Part shown: one piece after another, positions 47,599 through 59,730 of the stretch
Numbering within the stretch: the stretch's first letter is position 1
Layout: the number at the start of each line of letters is the position of its first letter
Source: Rotaria socialis
Taxonomy: Eukaryota; Rotifera; Eurotatoria; Philodinida; Philodinidae
Direction: 5' to 3'
Length of the DNA stretch: 64,000 bases
Assembly (NCBI GenBank): GCA_905331475.1
Contig: CAJNYU010001548.1
Location: 44,362-108,361 of the forward strand
The notes under the pieces: model-generated
The model's input: only the letters and a program-made list of their open reading frames with translations
Told to the model about the DNA's origin: nothing
Databases searched by the model: none
Position numbers and translations under genes: made by a program

Positions 47599-49112
47599 TT
47601 ACAAGTATTTACAAGTATTTCAGGAATATAAAAATACCTGGAAAATGTTTATAAGTACTGTATCTTCCCATTTATTCAGTAGTGGGTGTTGATTATGATG
47701 TTTTTGCTCTTTATATTAATGTAAAAAACAGAGCCTGCCGCAATAAGCGAAGAAGTTGTCAAAATGTTGTAAATATCATTTTCATTCACTTTATGTCACT
47801 TGTTTTCATCACTAAATATCAATGAACATGAGTATATCATGAAATCCAGATTATACAGAAAGAGAAAAGCAATAGTGCGAAAACCAATGGATCCCTACTG
47901 TTGCATACGAACAACGATTGAGCACGAGATAAAAAATATTAAATCGAAATAAAATTTGACCACTTATACAAATATTTGGAATTTAAATATAAAAAAATTC
48001 AGATTACTATACTAGAGAGAAACTCGAGAAGAGATGTTAATAGAGAAATCATAGCTTAAAAGTAGAGGCTACAAATTAGAAAAAACAATCCAATAGCCCA
48101 AAAGTTTTCCGCAGGAGTCAATCAAAGTTTTGAAAGTAACTAAAATTACAAGACATATCTCTAGATGGAGTTAATTTTTAACAAATTTTTGATTTCTTAG
48201 TTTTGCCATATTCTGCGATGTTAGCTTTTTCTTTCGTTTAATGATTACTGGCTCAATTTGTTATGCCTATGTTTCATTACCAAGTATTGATGGCGAAACG
48301 AATGAATTGCTCAAGAAAATATTCAATTCATTTATTGGAGGTCTCAGTAGTGCAGTTGATGATGATGATGATGTTGATTGTTCACTATCAATATTACTTT
48401 TATTCGACATGCTGCTCTTATAATTTTCATCGCCGAACATTTAGTTGGATGTAGATTTTTGGTAAGGTTGTTGCAACATTTCATTTGCATTCTATTAGTC
48501 CTTCTAAGCTGGTATCAAAGTCTGTGATTGGTGATGTAAAATGTGCATTTTCCTTAAAATATCGAAAGTTGCCATTGTAAAATTTTCTTTATGTGCATGT
48601 AGCACCATTCAGTGACTTTTATGAAATGTATTTTTTTATGTTGATCTATTGACACTTTAACTGATGATTTCTTAGGTCCTGGTGGTGTTCTCTTGATTTT
48701 CACTTGTTTTAAATATTCGTCATTCTTTGCTAGTAGTAATGTTGTCAAAGAAAGTTTTAGTATCAGAGTCGATTTGTAAGCTTGTGTGCTACAGCTTGAT
48801 TATTAATCAAGTTGTTATTTACTATTTGTTTCGAAAATTTTAGAACAACTGTGAAATACCGATTATATTATTCAATATAGTATGTACATCTACAGAGAGA
48901 GAGAAAGAATAAAATACATGGTGATTTTTAAGTGTTTTTTAGAAGTGTCAAAATGATTAGTGAACTGCTGCTATTTAAAAAGATTTGCTGATAGAGAATA
49001 ATTATTTGGCATAGAATTTTTATTTTTAGATTAATAAAAATCCTTATCTTAAAATCATTAAAATGATTTTCTTCCCTGTGTTAATAGAAAAACAATAAAA
49101 AAATTGGTAAGA
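47599..49112. other. Intergenic, no gene recognised
   Basis: AT-rich. A (GAT)n run around 48359-48376 makes a poly-Asp in one frame and poly-Met in another; the surrounding frame (48241-48423) has no other coding support. Confidence 0.45.
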
Positions 49113-49789
49113 TTAAAGATCGAGGTAAAATTCTGTTCGCAATTTTGTTGCCTCTCGTAGCTTTAATTTACTGGTCTCGGATAAATTACAATTGGTTAGA
49201 CAAATGTTCTTAGTGTTTGATTATTTTCAAACAGATCAATAAAAAAATCCACACTAGCATCAGTCACCAGCTTATTCCATGAGAGAGAAAGCACACAGAG
49301 AGTTTTGTTATAATGAACAAGTGTATCAGTCAACATTTGTACTCCACGATCAGTAATTTTATTGGAGCCTAACCACAGTTCAGTTAATGAACAATTCACT
49401 TTGAGTAGTTCTGCAAGATGTTGCACACCTTCATCTGTGATATTATTTGAGGTAAGCGCAAGTCTTCTCAGTTTCGTATTGTGATCGGATAATGCACTTG
49501 TTATATGAAATACATCAGCATCATTAACAGCATTATCACAAAGAGATAGTCCTTCTAGTGCAGTACAATTGCGTAAAGCTGCAGCCAAATTTGAAATACC
49601 TTGTGATGTTATATGATTACTCACTAACCACAGCATAGAACATTGTTTTTTGATGATCGCTTCTTTAATAATGATCTCTGCATCTGAATCTGTTATTGGT
49701 TGCTTTCGTAAATCTATTCTTGAATGAACTTTACAATGGCCGATCGTCTCTTGAATTTGTACATTTTGACAGGCGAACGCATTTGCCAT
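49113..49789 (-). CDS. RNase-inhibitor-type leucine-rich-repeat protein, C-terminus frameshifted
   Basis: From ATG 49789 the open frame gives 197 residues and stops at 49196. About five LRRs of the 28-29 residue type follow one another (for example LEGLSLCDNAVNDADVFHIT, LRRLALTSNNITDEGVQHLA, LTELWLGSNKITDRGVQML, LCVLSLSWNKLVTDASVDFF). At the break after NNQTLRT, another frame continues the last repeat perfectly (ICLTNCNLSETSKLKLREAT) to a natural TAA at 49113. One base appears lost in the A-rich CTAAGAACA at about 49204-49210. LRR proteins of this NLRC3-like kind are binding scaffolds; no NACHT or other domain is seen here. No introns. Either a young pseudogene or an assembly error. Confidence 0.8.
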
Positions 49790-51699
49790 TCTTTTTTCCT
49801 TAGTTCCTTTTGTAATCGAATGAAACTAAACTGCTCCTCTATAATTCACGTGTAATCAATGGTTTCGTTTTACTTACTTTTTATACAGGTACGCGCAAGT
49901 TTATTAGTTACTTAAAAGTCTTATCTTATCGCATGACAACATCATCAAAATATAAATAGTATTAAAGGACAAATATTAGCTTTTGCTGTTTTTCATGAAG
50001 ATTCAGATGAAAATAAAATCATGCTCCGAATAAGAAATAATGTAGTATGAATTGATTTTTTAAATAAATGCGTAAAATTTATTCGAAAATAAAATTCATC
50101 ATAAAAGTATAGAATAGTATTTATTTAATACAGTTGGTAAGTTATAAATATTTTACCGCGGCATATAAAAGTAACAGAAAGTTGACTGTCTTCCGTAATA
50201 TACCTAAGTTTTTAATTAGAGTTCTCGATAGCTTTTAGATACAGTATCAACAAAGATATTGATAGACAGTTCGGTTCGGTTGATTTTCGTTCGAATCCTC
50301 CTATTTCTCTTGTCCATGATAATGATTTCTTTATCTTTTGAAAAAGATATTTTTTCCGCTCGAAAGACAATTATCACTAAAAAAAGAAATGACAGTACTG
50401 ACTAAATTCTATTACTGTATCATCGTTCACGTGGCCATTACTGTTATTTTAATTCATATAAAGCTATCTAAAATGTTAAAATTTTGTTAAGTAAGAAATA
50501 TTTTGATAAAAATGAGCTCATTGTCATAATACCTTATGAAAAAAATAACAAATGAGTTGTAATGGCATCATTAAGACTCTTAAATCAAAACAATTTTAAT
50601 CTTTCGAATTCAACGAAGAATGTTGAAAATAAGACTCTTGCACGATCTAACGCCAATAATAAAAACTTTTCCATGTTTCATTTGATTCAATAATTTTCAA
50701 AATGAAACCAATAAAAAAAGCATGTATCTATATAACCGTACCAAGCAGTAGTGCTTCCTGCAAACAAAGATATTCAGTGAACAAACATCAGACATGTTCT
50801 TATCTTAATGTACCTGTGCAGAAATAAAGAGGTAAAATGGAAATCACCCTCATTAGAATAGGAATTTCACGAAAAATCGTTCAGACAAGAATCTTAAGTT
50901 TCATAGATAAAAAACGTTATAGATTGACAAATTCATAAAAATAACACGTTGAGCAGAGAGATGACAAGCATGTTTGCTAACTTCGTACAGTCTAGATATT
51001 ATATTTTTTAATAATAACAAAATCAATTCAATAAAGCAAGACTTGTTCCCAATGCTTAATTCCCTCTTAGAAAATCAGTTGTTTTTCATACAATCGATAA
51101 TATAACTCGTTTTAAACACTTACGTTACTTCTGAACTCAGTTTCGGAATATATACAAATTATCTTATAATGTAAAAGTGGATCGTTGCTGCGTCAGAGAA
51201 AACTGTTGCTACAATTCATGCTGGATAAATATGTGAAACTCAACAACAATGCTTTCTGGAAATAAGACGTCATGATCTGCGTAGAAATGTTCGAAATTCG
51301 ATTCGATATATGCTTTAGTACTCAGTTAAGATCATGTTTTGGATTGAAAACAAAAATGGTCGTTCTCTTCTTTTCATTAACAATCAAAGAAAGATTTTAT
51401 CGTTTCCAACTCTCATTTCCTACTATGTCTCGTAGGTTTTCTTTGTGAAACAACGCTCAGAGAGTTTTATGCTGAATTTTTTTATAGATTTATTCGAATT
51501 TTATACCACTATATTGCTTTCAGTTATTTTTAACTACACTTTTATCCTTCCGCCGGATAAGTCATGTTATACTATTTCTATGAAATCATTAAATCTACCG
51601 AAAAATTTGAGCATAACTTCGATATTAAAAAAATGAATGTTGCAATTAAATTGCCTGGCATAAGTTATTTCATCAAGAACAGAAAAAAAAATTTATAGG
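49790..51699. other. Intergenic, no gene recognised
   Basis: AT-rich 5' flank of the LRR gene; no supported frame or repeat. Confidence 0.5.
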
Positions 51700-51771
51700 T
51701 AGCAGCGAGTAGTTTCGATCTACCGACCTCTGAGTTATGAGCCCAGCACGCTTCCACTGCGCCACGCTGCT
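51700..51771 (-). tRNA. tRNA-Met (CAU), elongator type
   Basis: The minus strand folds into a full cloverleaf: acceptor AGCAGCG/CGCTGCT, D-arm with GCGC AGTGG, anticodon stem CTGGG/CTCAG around loop CTCATAA (anticodon CAT), T-arm GGTAG/CTACT with loop ATCGAAA, discriminator A. No intron. The A1-T72 pair could recall an initiator, but the anticodon stem lacks the GGG/CCC pairs, so elongator is preferred. Confidence 0.9.
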
Positions 51772-51869
51772 GTACATCAGTCGAGTAACATCTCATTAAG
51801 TTTAATATAAATATTTCACATCGAAAAGTAAATATGTTTTAAAATTCATGAGTAAAACAAAAAATAGAA

Positions 51870-51941
51870 CTCCGCGGCGGGGAATCGAACCCCGGTTTCC
51901 CGCGTGACAGGCGGGGATACTAACCACTATACTACCGCGGA
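51870..51941 (-). tRNA. tRNA-Asp (GUC)
   Basis: The minus strand gives acceptor TCCGCGG/CCGCGGA, D-arm TAGTATAGTGG, anticodon stem around loop CTGTCAC (anticodon GTC), T-loop TTCGATT and discriminator G, the usual Asp identity base. No intron. It lies about 100 bp from tRNA-Met in the same orientation. Confidence 0.95.
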
Positions 51942-52610
51942 TGGTATGAGTTCATTATAAACCGGATTAAAAGAAAATCTGTGAGCCAATAGCTAAATTT
52001 TAGATGGCTCTTCATTTTGAGAACTAAAGCTATTTCTTATACATAGCCAACTATAAGTCCAAAAAAGATAAATTATGCCATTTCAATTTAATGTTTAAAC
52101 TATTCCATTTTTTGTTTCGATGACATTCAATTAAGGAATTTAGCGCCCACACCCTCAAATATGATAAATGTTTTTTAAATTCAGGGTAATCGAAATGGAC
52201 GCACAATATGGGCTCATAATAAAAATATTTCTTTTCTTTTTCTACAAACATTTGACATTGCATCTTTGTCAACTCTGTAAACAACGGGAGAACACGAGGA
52301 ACATTATTTTATGAACGGAGAAAATAAGGGAATAAAATAAAATATGTAAAAATTAATGGATAAAAGAAAAAGAAATAAAAGCGTAAAAGCGTAGTTTCAC
52401 GTCGGTTAGTAACAAAATAAAAATGCAACAGCTCTGTTGCAGTCCAATAGAGAGAAATGCATTTACCATATGAACTACTCAGAATGTGTTCTATTTTTTT
52501 ACACAGCACTTAAATTTATTCCAAGTAACTCGTACATTTGATTCTTTTATATTGTGTGAAGAGTGAGACTTGGCCAACATGTTTATTATTTTGGTCAAAA
52601 CAACACTTAC
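51942..52610. other. Intergenic, no gene recognised
   Basis: AT-rich flank between the tRNA pair and the ART gene; probably contains the ART promoter. Confidence 0.5.
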
Positions 52611-54020
52611 ATGCTGGAGAACAGTGAGTTGTCATTTCGTATGTTTCAAGTTCAGAAGAGTGCTGAAACGCCAATTTCCATTCTAATTGCATTTTTTGAG
52701 GATCAAAATCTAAATTTACTCAAGTTCTCAGATTCATCTTTCTCCCATTTTCGTAAGTCGGATGGATCTTGACCAAAATAACTATATCACTGGGTCACAA
52801 TACAAATGATAAGTAACATTCAAATTTTTTCAGATTGTTTTCATTAGGACTAAAGTCAACACATTTACTCTATGTGCTAGATAAACTCTGATTGACTTTA
52901 ATTTTTTCTCATATTTTGTAGAAATAAAAGAAAAACCAACTGTGATTTTTACGATAGCAATGTGGCAATGGAGACAGTCTCCGAGCAATGAATGGCAAAA
53001 TTATTCCGATATTGAAACTGCAATTATCGAAGATGTATACAATAGATATGGAAACCGTGTAGAGCTAGAAGACAATGTAGTAGTTGATTTAAAACAAGGC
53101 TTACACATTAATAATGCTAATAAGAAGAAAAATGAAAAAGCAGCAGAAATCAGACGATTATCACCCGATTGTGACGACGCCGAAGCTTTCAGAAATCGTA
53201 GACAAAGAAATGATCGTTTTTGTTCAGCACCGAAAATGGAGCAGAATACAAACGCAAATTCGCCGTTGGGTGCCGCTAACTGGAATGGATCACAGTTCGT
53301 TTTCGAATGGCAGATGAAGTTTGTTGAGATAATCATAATGTTTGCAACTTGTACAATGTATCTTTTTTTAGATGTCCTAATCTTGAGTCACTTCCATACG
53401 GTGATATCATGCGCCAAGCGCTTGAAGGAATTCGACAAGAAGGTAGAGAAATAGGTCTTGAAAAACAAGCTCAATGGATTGTTGATCATTTTATGCCTGT
53501 TACCAAGGAATCATTCGAAAATATTTGCCAAGCATGCATACGTCTCTACACCATGGAAGGTTTTGTATATCGTGTTCTTAATACCACTCTACGTGATAAT
53601 AATTTGTCTAAGATTGATACTCTTGGTCCTCTGTGTTATTTACTCTTTCAATTTAATTTCGCCCCTGAATTACAAAATCTGTGCTATACGGGTCGTGTCT
53701 ATCGCAGCGCTGAGCTCACACCTGCTATGGTGAATGAATATAAACAAGCCATAGGAAGTGTCCGTTCATGGCTTGGATTAACGTCGACAAGTCGACAACA
53801 GCAAATAGCAGAATCGTTTCCTCGATCTACAGTCTTGTTTATCATTGATATTCGAGATACAGCTTCTGATGCTGCACGAGCAGTCGCTAATTTATCTACA
53901 TATCCACACGAAGATGAAGTATTGATTCGAGCAGGACGGCACTTTACGATTGACAAAGTTGAATCAACTAAATCATCGAACAGTAACATAAATACTTTGA
54001 TCTATTTGACGATTGAATGA
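52611..54020 (+). CDS. WWE-domain plus arginine-type mono-ADP-ribosyltransferase (ART)
   Basis: Three exons keep phase: 52611-52752, 52922-53318 and 53372-54020, giving about 395 residues. The start is the first ATG after an in-frame TGA at 52557. After a short N-terminal exon, exon 2 encodes a WWE domain (WQWRQSPSNEWQNYSDIETA ... DVYNR ... VELEDNVVVDLKQGLHIN), a known binder of ADP-ribose-type ligands. It is followed by a charged linker. Exon 3 is an ART catalytic domain with the R-S-E layout: YTGRVYRS (Arg), GLTSTS (S-T-S) and HEDEVLIRAG (the E-x-E of arginine-specific ARTs). Such enzymes transfer ADP-ribose from NAD+ to protein Arg. No signal peptide is visible, so an intracellular site is likely. 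WWE-ART architectures are abundant in bdelloid rotifers. Exon 1 is the least certain part. Confidence 0.87.
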
Positions 54021-57000
54021 GACAAATAGATAGTAGAAAGATCATTTTATTTTTGGGATAAACATACTGCATATTCTTTAAAATAATTCTACTATACTTC
54101 CGATAAAATACCGAAAATCACGTCTTTTTCAAACAATACGGCTCTATCATCGCATATGAGAATCTCCCGAATGTGCACACATTCTTTTTTCCGGAAAAAT
54201 ATCCGAATGCAAGCATTTACTTACAGGCTGAATTCTATAGCAGAAAATGTTAAAATAAAAACATAAATGAAAATTTTTCGATCTTTATGCAAAACCGTTT
54301 TGCAGTGTTTTGAAAAAGATTTCTATAGTTCAAATTTTATGCAGATATTCAGATGATTGTCTGAAGCCTGTACCTTTACATCTAACATCGATCTTCTTCT
54401 ATGTGTGGCTTTTTCTTAAATATAATTATTCTTTTTTCATCCTCTCAATCAAATTTTCTGATATAGTTCACTTATGCAACTCCTTTCATGTATTTTTTCT
54501 GTCCGTTTTCTTGAAAAATAACTAGTTCACATGTTCATCAAACCATAATTGAGTCTTTACTTATATAAATAAATATCTACATTCTTTTTCTTTGCTCTAC
54601 TTTATAACTATATAATACGTTAGTTCATATTCTAACAACACACTCAAAAGCATTGACATAGATCTTTTGCAAAAATTACACGAGTGTTCAGTGTTGTATC
54701 ATAGTCATTATAATTCTGTATTTATTTGACTTATTTAGAAGAACTATTTCGTTAGAAACCAAGAAGATAACAATTGGAAAGTTACAGAAAGAATGTCACT
54801 GAAGAATGCAACATAACTTCAAAATGTAGAAAACTATCTATGCAACTAATTCGTTAAAAAACAAAAATATGCAAAACGAATACAGCAATCAATAAGTCAA
54901 TGATACCGAAAAAAAGTTCAGTATCACATAAATTGAAAATACTATATCGTTTTTTTTCGCTAATATCTACCACCACTTATTATCTATATTTAATCGTCAT
55001 AATCATCATGAAGTATATCTTCTTGCTGAAAAAATAGAGTTATTATATTCAGTTATTTTCTTATAGAAGAATCATATTTATCCACGCAATTAAGCAAGTG
55101 AGAAGTGTTTTTTAAACTCTATTCATTATACGGGCTTTCTCAGAATACTGATTTTCTTTCGATGAAAAACAAATGTTTATTTTTTATCATGGACAAAGGT
55201 AAATAGTTCTACTCTTTCAGAATTCTTACAGTGTCTTGAAAAAGGACCAGATTTAAGCGCACTCTTCGACAGATTCTCTAATATTTTCAAATGTTGAGAA
55301 GATTATCCTATTATATTTATCAGAACTCAATAAATATTCTGTATATTTCAAACAAGACAGTCGATATTAGCTCATGTCATCTCATAGACCTTTAAATTTT
55401 CGAATTTTTATCGAACCATAATATTCATTAATTCTGATTAAGTCATTTGTAAAACAAAAACTCTAATCCAATAAAATGAATGTGTTTTGAAAAACAGCTG
55501 TTATATTTTCAAATGATACAATGCCGTTTTCAGTAAAATATCCTTTTCAAATAGTGCTTTCAGATCATTAACTGTAACTCTTTACAAAAGTAGCTACAAG
55601 TTATGATCTGAAACACCTATCAGAAATGATCACCTGATAATATTATTAAAAAACACATTTCTCAAAGAGTGATGACGTGTTCATCTCAAACAACTCATCC
55701 TGTTATTTAAAACATACACAAATATCCGATATAGAATTTCCGTTCCGCACATCAATTATTTGAAATAATTAATTAGTATCATTATCTGAACACTCGAGTA
55801 AGACTATCTACGTCGAAATAGTCATGAAATCGTTTTTTGAACTTTTAACATTCTTTTTTATGTGATTGATGTCTGGAAGTTGAAACAAAGCGAAATATTC
55901 TTAATTAGTTATGAATCATTATATTGATATGAATATTATAAGTGCTTGATTTCAAAATTTAAGCCGTTTCGATCTACATTCGGAAACGTATAAATTACTT
56001 TTTAGTTATTATTGAACAATATAAAGTTTATCTTAAGTATTAAACATGTGCTAAAAGTTTGTTGCTGTGTAAATATTTTTATGCATTTAAAAATTTCTAT
56101 ATTTACACATGAGAATATTGTTCCCTTCGCATTTTGTTTTTAGATCACATAAACGATTATCGAAAAATGCATTTTGATCTCCTAAAGGTGGTACCTGTAA
56201 CGATAAATATGGCCCTTGCTAATTGATGTATTAAGACAAGCTGGATAGGGGTGGCGTAGCTTACAGTCACTCTAGACAATGATGTTTATTTGCTTCTTCA
56301 CATATCCAGAGTGTAACAACTTCATGTATAGCACACGTATGTATAGGCGAGAGACAGGACAGAGAACAGAAGGAGGAGAAAGGAGAATTATCGAAGCGTG
56401 CCATCAATATCGGCACAGTGCCTATCCTCATTTCTAGCAGAATATGCAATAAAACACGAGTATGCTGTTATCTATAAAATAAAATACAGTTTTATACCTA
56501 AGCAAAATGACGAAATTAAATGAAAAGTTGGCAATAACTATTCTGACGACTCACCTCTTTGATTCTTCGTTTTTAACGAATGAGCCACCTTCATCGCTTT
56601 AATAAATGGCTGTTTAACAAGCAAAAAAATGACTTTTCATTTTTAGTCGTTCTTTTTTCTAGTAAAATAAAATATGTAGATGTAGTTAAACAAAAAATTA
56701 TTCGTTCAAATTGAATTCCTACGCTAGAGATGAAATATTCTTTCAAATTCGTGAACGAATAGTTTTATTGATACAAAAATAGATGAAAAGATTGATCAAC
56801 AGCCACGCTTGATATAAATAAATTAGATTTCAATATAGTGTAAGCATATTTGTATTCGAAAAACACTAAATTAATTCTTTTATTGATTTTTGTACTTATT
56901 ACCAAAGAAGATGAGTGAAGAATTGCTAATGTTATTTTATTTATTTTTCGTAATGACGTTCAATATAAGTTTATTTATTATCTCATGCCTCAACTTCGAG

Positions 57001-59650
57001 ACTAATTAAACACTCACTTGTGGTTAGACATGTGTTTATCTATTCAATAGTTTTTTTTCCTAAAAGTAAGAGGTCGTTGTCTGCACTTTTTTTTATAAAC
57101 TATAAAAATATAAATTAACATCATCATTTCTCAAAATTTCATTATGAATGCTTATAGCTCAATGGAAAATGTTTAATACAATACAATGAATATAGTGAAA
57201 TAATAATGAAAAAAATATACCTAGTACTCAGAACCCACGAACACTCGTGGCATTTTCAAGCGTGAGTACTTTTTGAGTACTCTCTTAAGGATTAATTTCA
57301 CTAGGATAGCCTTTACGTCATATCATTCATCATATCGTATTATACAGTAATTATTGTTCAATGTTATCTCCTCCCATCATGCAAGTTCGCCTATTCTGTA
57401 CGTTCATTTCTTCATTTTTCTGTTTCACTCTAGTCGTTTGATCTCTGCTAATAAGTCTTTAGTTTTACGTTTGGCAACGCGTAAGCCTTCATGTAGAATG
57501 ATTTATTTTTCGACAGATGCCAATCCATAGATAGAGTCCTTGATTTTTCTAAATCCATTTTACGTGCTTTTTTCAAGTTCCCACTTGTTCACTGTTTTTT
57601 ATTCTTGCTGATTCAATAGAAAGAAATGTGTTCTACATGATAGCTAAATTCTACTGTGGGTGTTGTTTGAGTACACTGTAAAAAAAATCCGCAGAATAAT
57701 AAACAGTTTTTAGGTTTATGATTTGGAAAAATGGTTTTTCAGATATTTTAAAGACAGGAAAATGGGTATGTGTCACGTTGCACTTTCATAAACCCTTTTT
57801 TTTTGCAGTATAGCTGCGAGTTCAAAAGCAGTATCTTGCTTTTTACTCGTAATGGGTATTTCCAACGAAACGGCGACGAAAAATATTATTTTTTGCATGA
57901 TATTTAGCCCATTTAATATTTTTATGTATCACCAGTGAAATCCTGAAGTCATTCTACGATATACTTTATTTGAATGCGTATATATTTCATATTGGAAAAT
58001 TTTATTGAGTTTTTTCTTGTGTATTATGCATGCCAGTATGGATTTGTGCCTAATCTTTTTCTATGCAATATGTTCTATTGTAAATCAAAATTGATTTTAT
58101 GATTGCATATATATTAGATTGTTAGACTTTATATAGATCAAATCAAATTTTATGGGTACTCAAAATCAAACCTAAAACATAGATCGTTATTTCGCTAGGA
58201 TACATACAGATTCTGTTGATGAAACTATAGTAAAAATTTCATTCTTGGTATTTATAAGTTAAGGAAACTCCAAGTAACTGAACTGGCGTGTGTTTGTTTT
58301 TGAAAAATTCAAAGTTTGCATCTATGATATGTCGGAGTCATTATCGAAAATAGGATTTCTATTCAAATACAATGTTTCAATGAGATCTTCAACCGAACAA
58401 TTGGTTAAACGTCATGAAAAAAGCAAGTCTTTTGTTACCTTTTGATTGAAAACATCCGGTAGGAGTGAAAAGCAAGGTGATTTTGTTTGAACTTGTACTC
58501 AACCAAAACCTACAGCAGAAAGTAGTCATTATGTAGAAAAAAATTTTCTGCCGAACCAATTCTGCTAGACATAAATAGAAAGGGAAAAGCAGCAATTTGA
58601 AAAAAAAATGATCCAACTAAGTTAAATGAAATTATTATATTTGCTGGATCATTTTTACGATGACAGTATGGATTTCTATTGATTGTGCTCGCTTATTCAG
58701 TCTATGATTGATAGACTGATAAAACAATTTGCTTGATTTTGTTCTGGATAGAAAAGATTCCTGCTGTATAATTTAACACCATTTTGTGTTTGGAAATGTT
58801 TCTTCCATTAGTTATCTGAAAGTTTTTGTTATGGATTCACCCTTTCTAGCACAATGAGGGAGCTTGAAATTTGTTCTGTCGTCTATTTGTTTATCAATAT
58901 CTGTCGCTGATTTTGGAGAAACTAATGGCACTTTTAGTTTTTCTCAAATATTATCTAAACATTGATTTAGAATTTCGTTTTGTAAATTTTAATTTAGATT
59001 ACATATTACTTTTTATCTAACACATTCTCTACTATGATTTCTTGATATTCAAAATAGAAAGCGAGAAGTATTCAGAGACTGAGAAATGGGTATTCTTTCT
59101 CAATTCCCCAACAATTTTCTGAATGATTCAGTTTTTGAAAATAATTCACATTGACTTTTACCCATGAGGGAACTAATGGCCGATCTCAGTTTTGTCTGAG
59201 ATATTATCGGGTCAATGCTGATATTTCTATAAAGTAACTCTAGCAAGCACATGTATTTGAACGGTGCTTTCATTGATTTCAAAATATTCTATCCTACCAA
59301 TAAAACCTTGTTTCTATCGAATAGAAATGCAAGAACTGTCAACTCGAACTTGACATGCCAATTTAATTGTCGATTTATACATTATTCGATAGAGTTGTAA
59401 AAATCAGCAAAGCACTACAAACTCTATCTTAATCCAAGAACAATTATTTATCTGGCTATACGGAACAACAACTGTGGCTTAGCTTGAAATACTAACAGCT
59501 TTGAATTTTTGTCTTACTCTTTTTACCTTTGAATAAATTCATAGTAGCATTAAATGTAATGACAATTGAGAAAATAAACAAAAACCTTTCCAAATATAGT
59601 CAAATACCGATTTTCTTAATTCGCAGATCCACAGATATGGAAAAAAACAG
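54021..59650. other. Long gene-poor region
   Basis: 5.6 kb of AT-rich sequence without a supported gene. The longer open frames (54310-54525 +, 56267-56449 -, 58389-58616 -, 59100-59282 -) show no motif, splice partner or coding composition. It contains the MITE-like element at about 57.7 kb. Confidence 0.5.
57674..57811. mobile_element. Candidate short MITE
   Basis: A 138 bp stretch begins CACTGTAAAAAAAA and ends TTTTTTTTGCAGTA, near-complementary short terminal repeats, with TA at both flanks (57672-57673 and the terminal TA). The inside is non-coding. The repeats are short and A-rich, so this may be chance. Confidence 0.35.
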
Positions 59651-59730
59651 TGACAGCGGTGAGATTCGAACTCACGCCCTTTCGGACCGGTGCCTTAAAC
59701 CGGCGCCTTAGACCGCTCGGCCACGCTGCC
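59651..59730 (-). tRNA. tRNA-Leu (AAG)
   Basis: The minus strand gives acceptor GGCAGCG/CGCTGTC, a D-arm typical of class II tRNA (GGCCGAGCGGTCTAAGG), anticodon stem CCGGT/ACCGG around loop TTAAGGC (anticodon AAG), a long variable arm (TCCGAAAGGG), T-loop TTCGAAT and discriminator A. The acceptor has one G-T pair. No intron. Confidence 0.93.

Noticed and set aside
48241-48454. Protein with poly-Asp or poly-Met run
   Set aside because: Generated by a (GAT)n microsatellite; both overlapping frames are equally open and neither has motifs.
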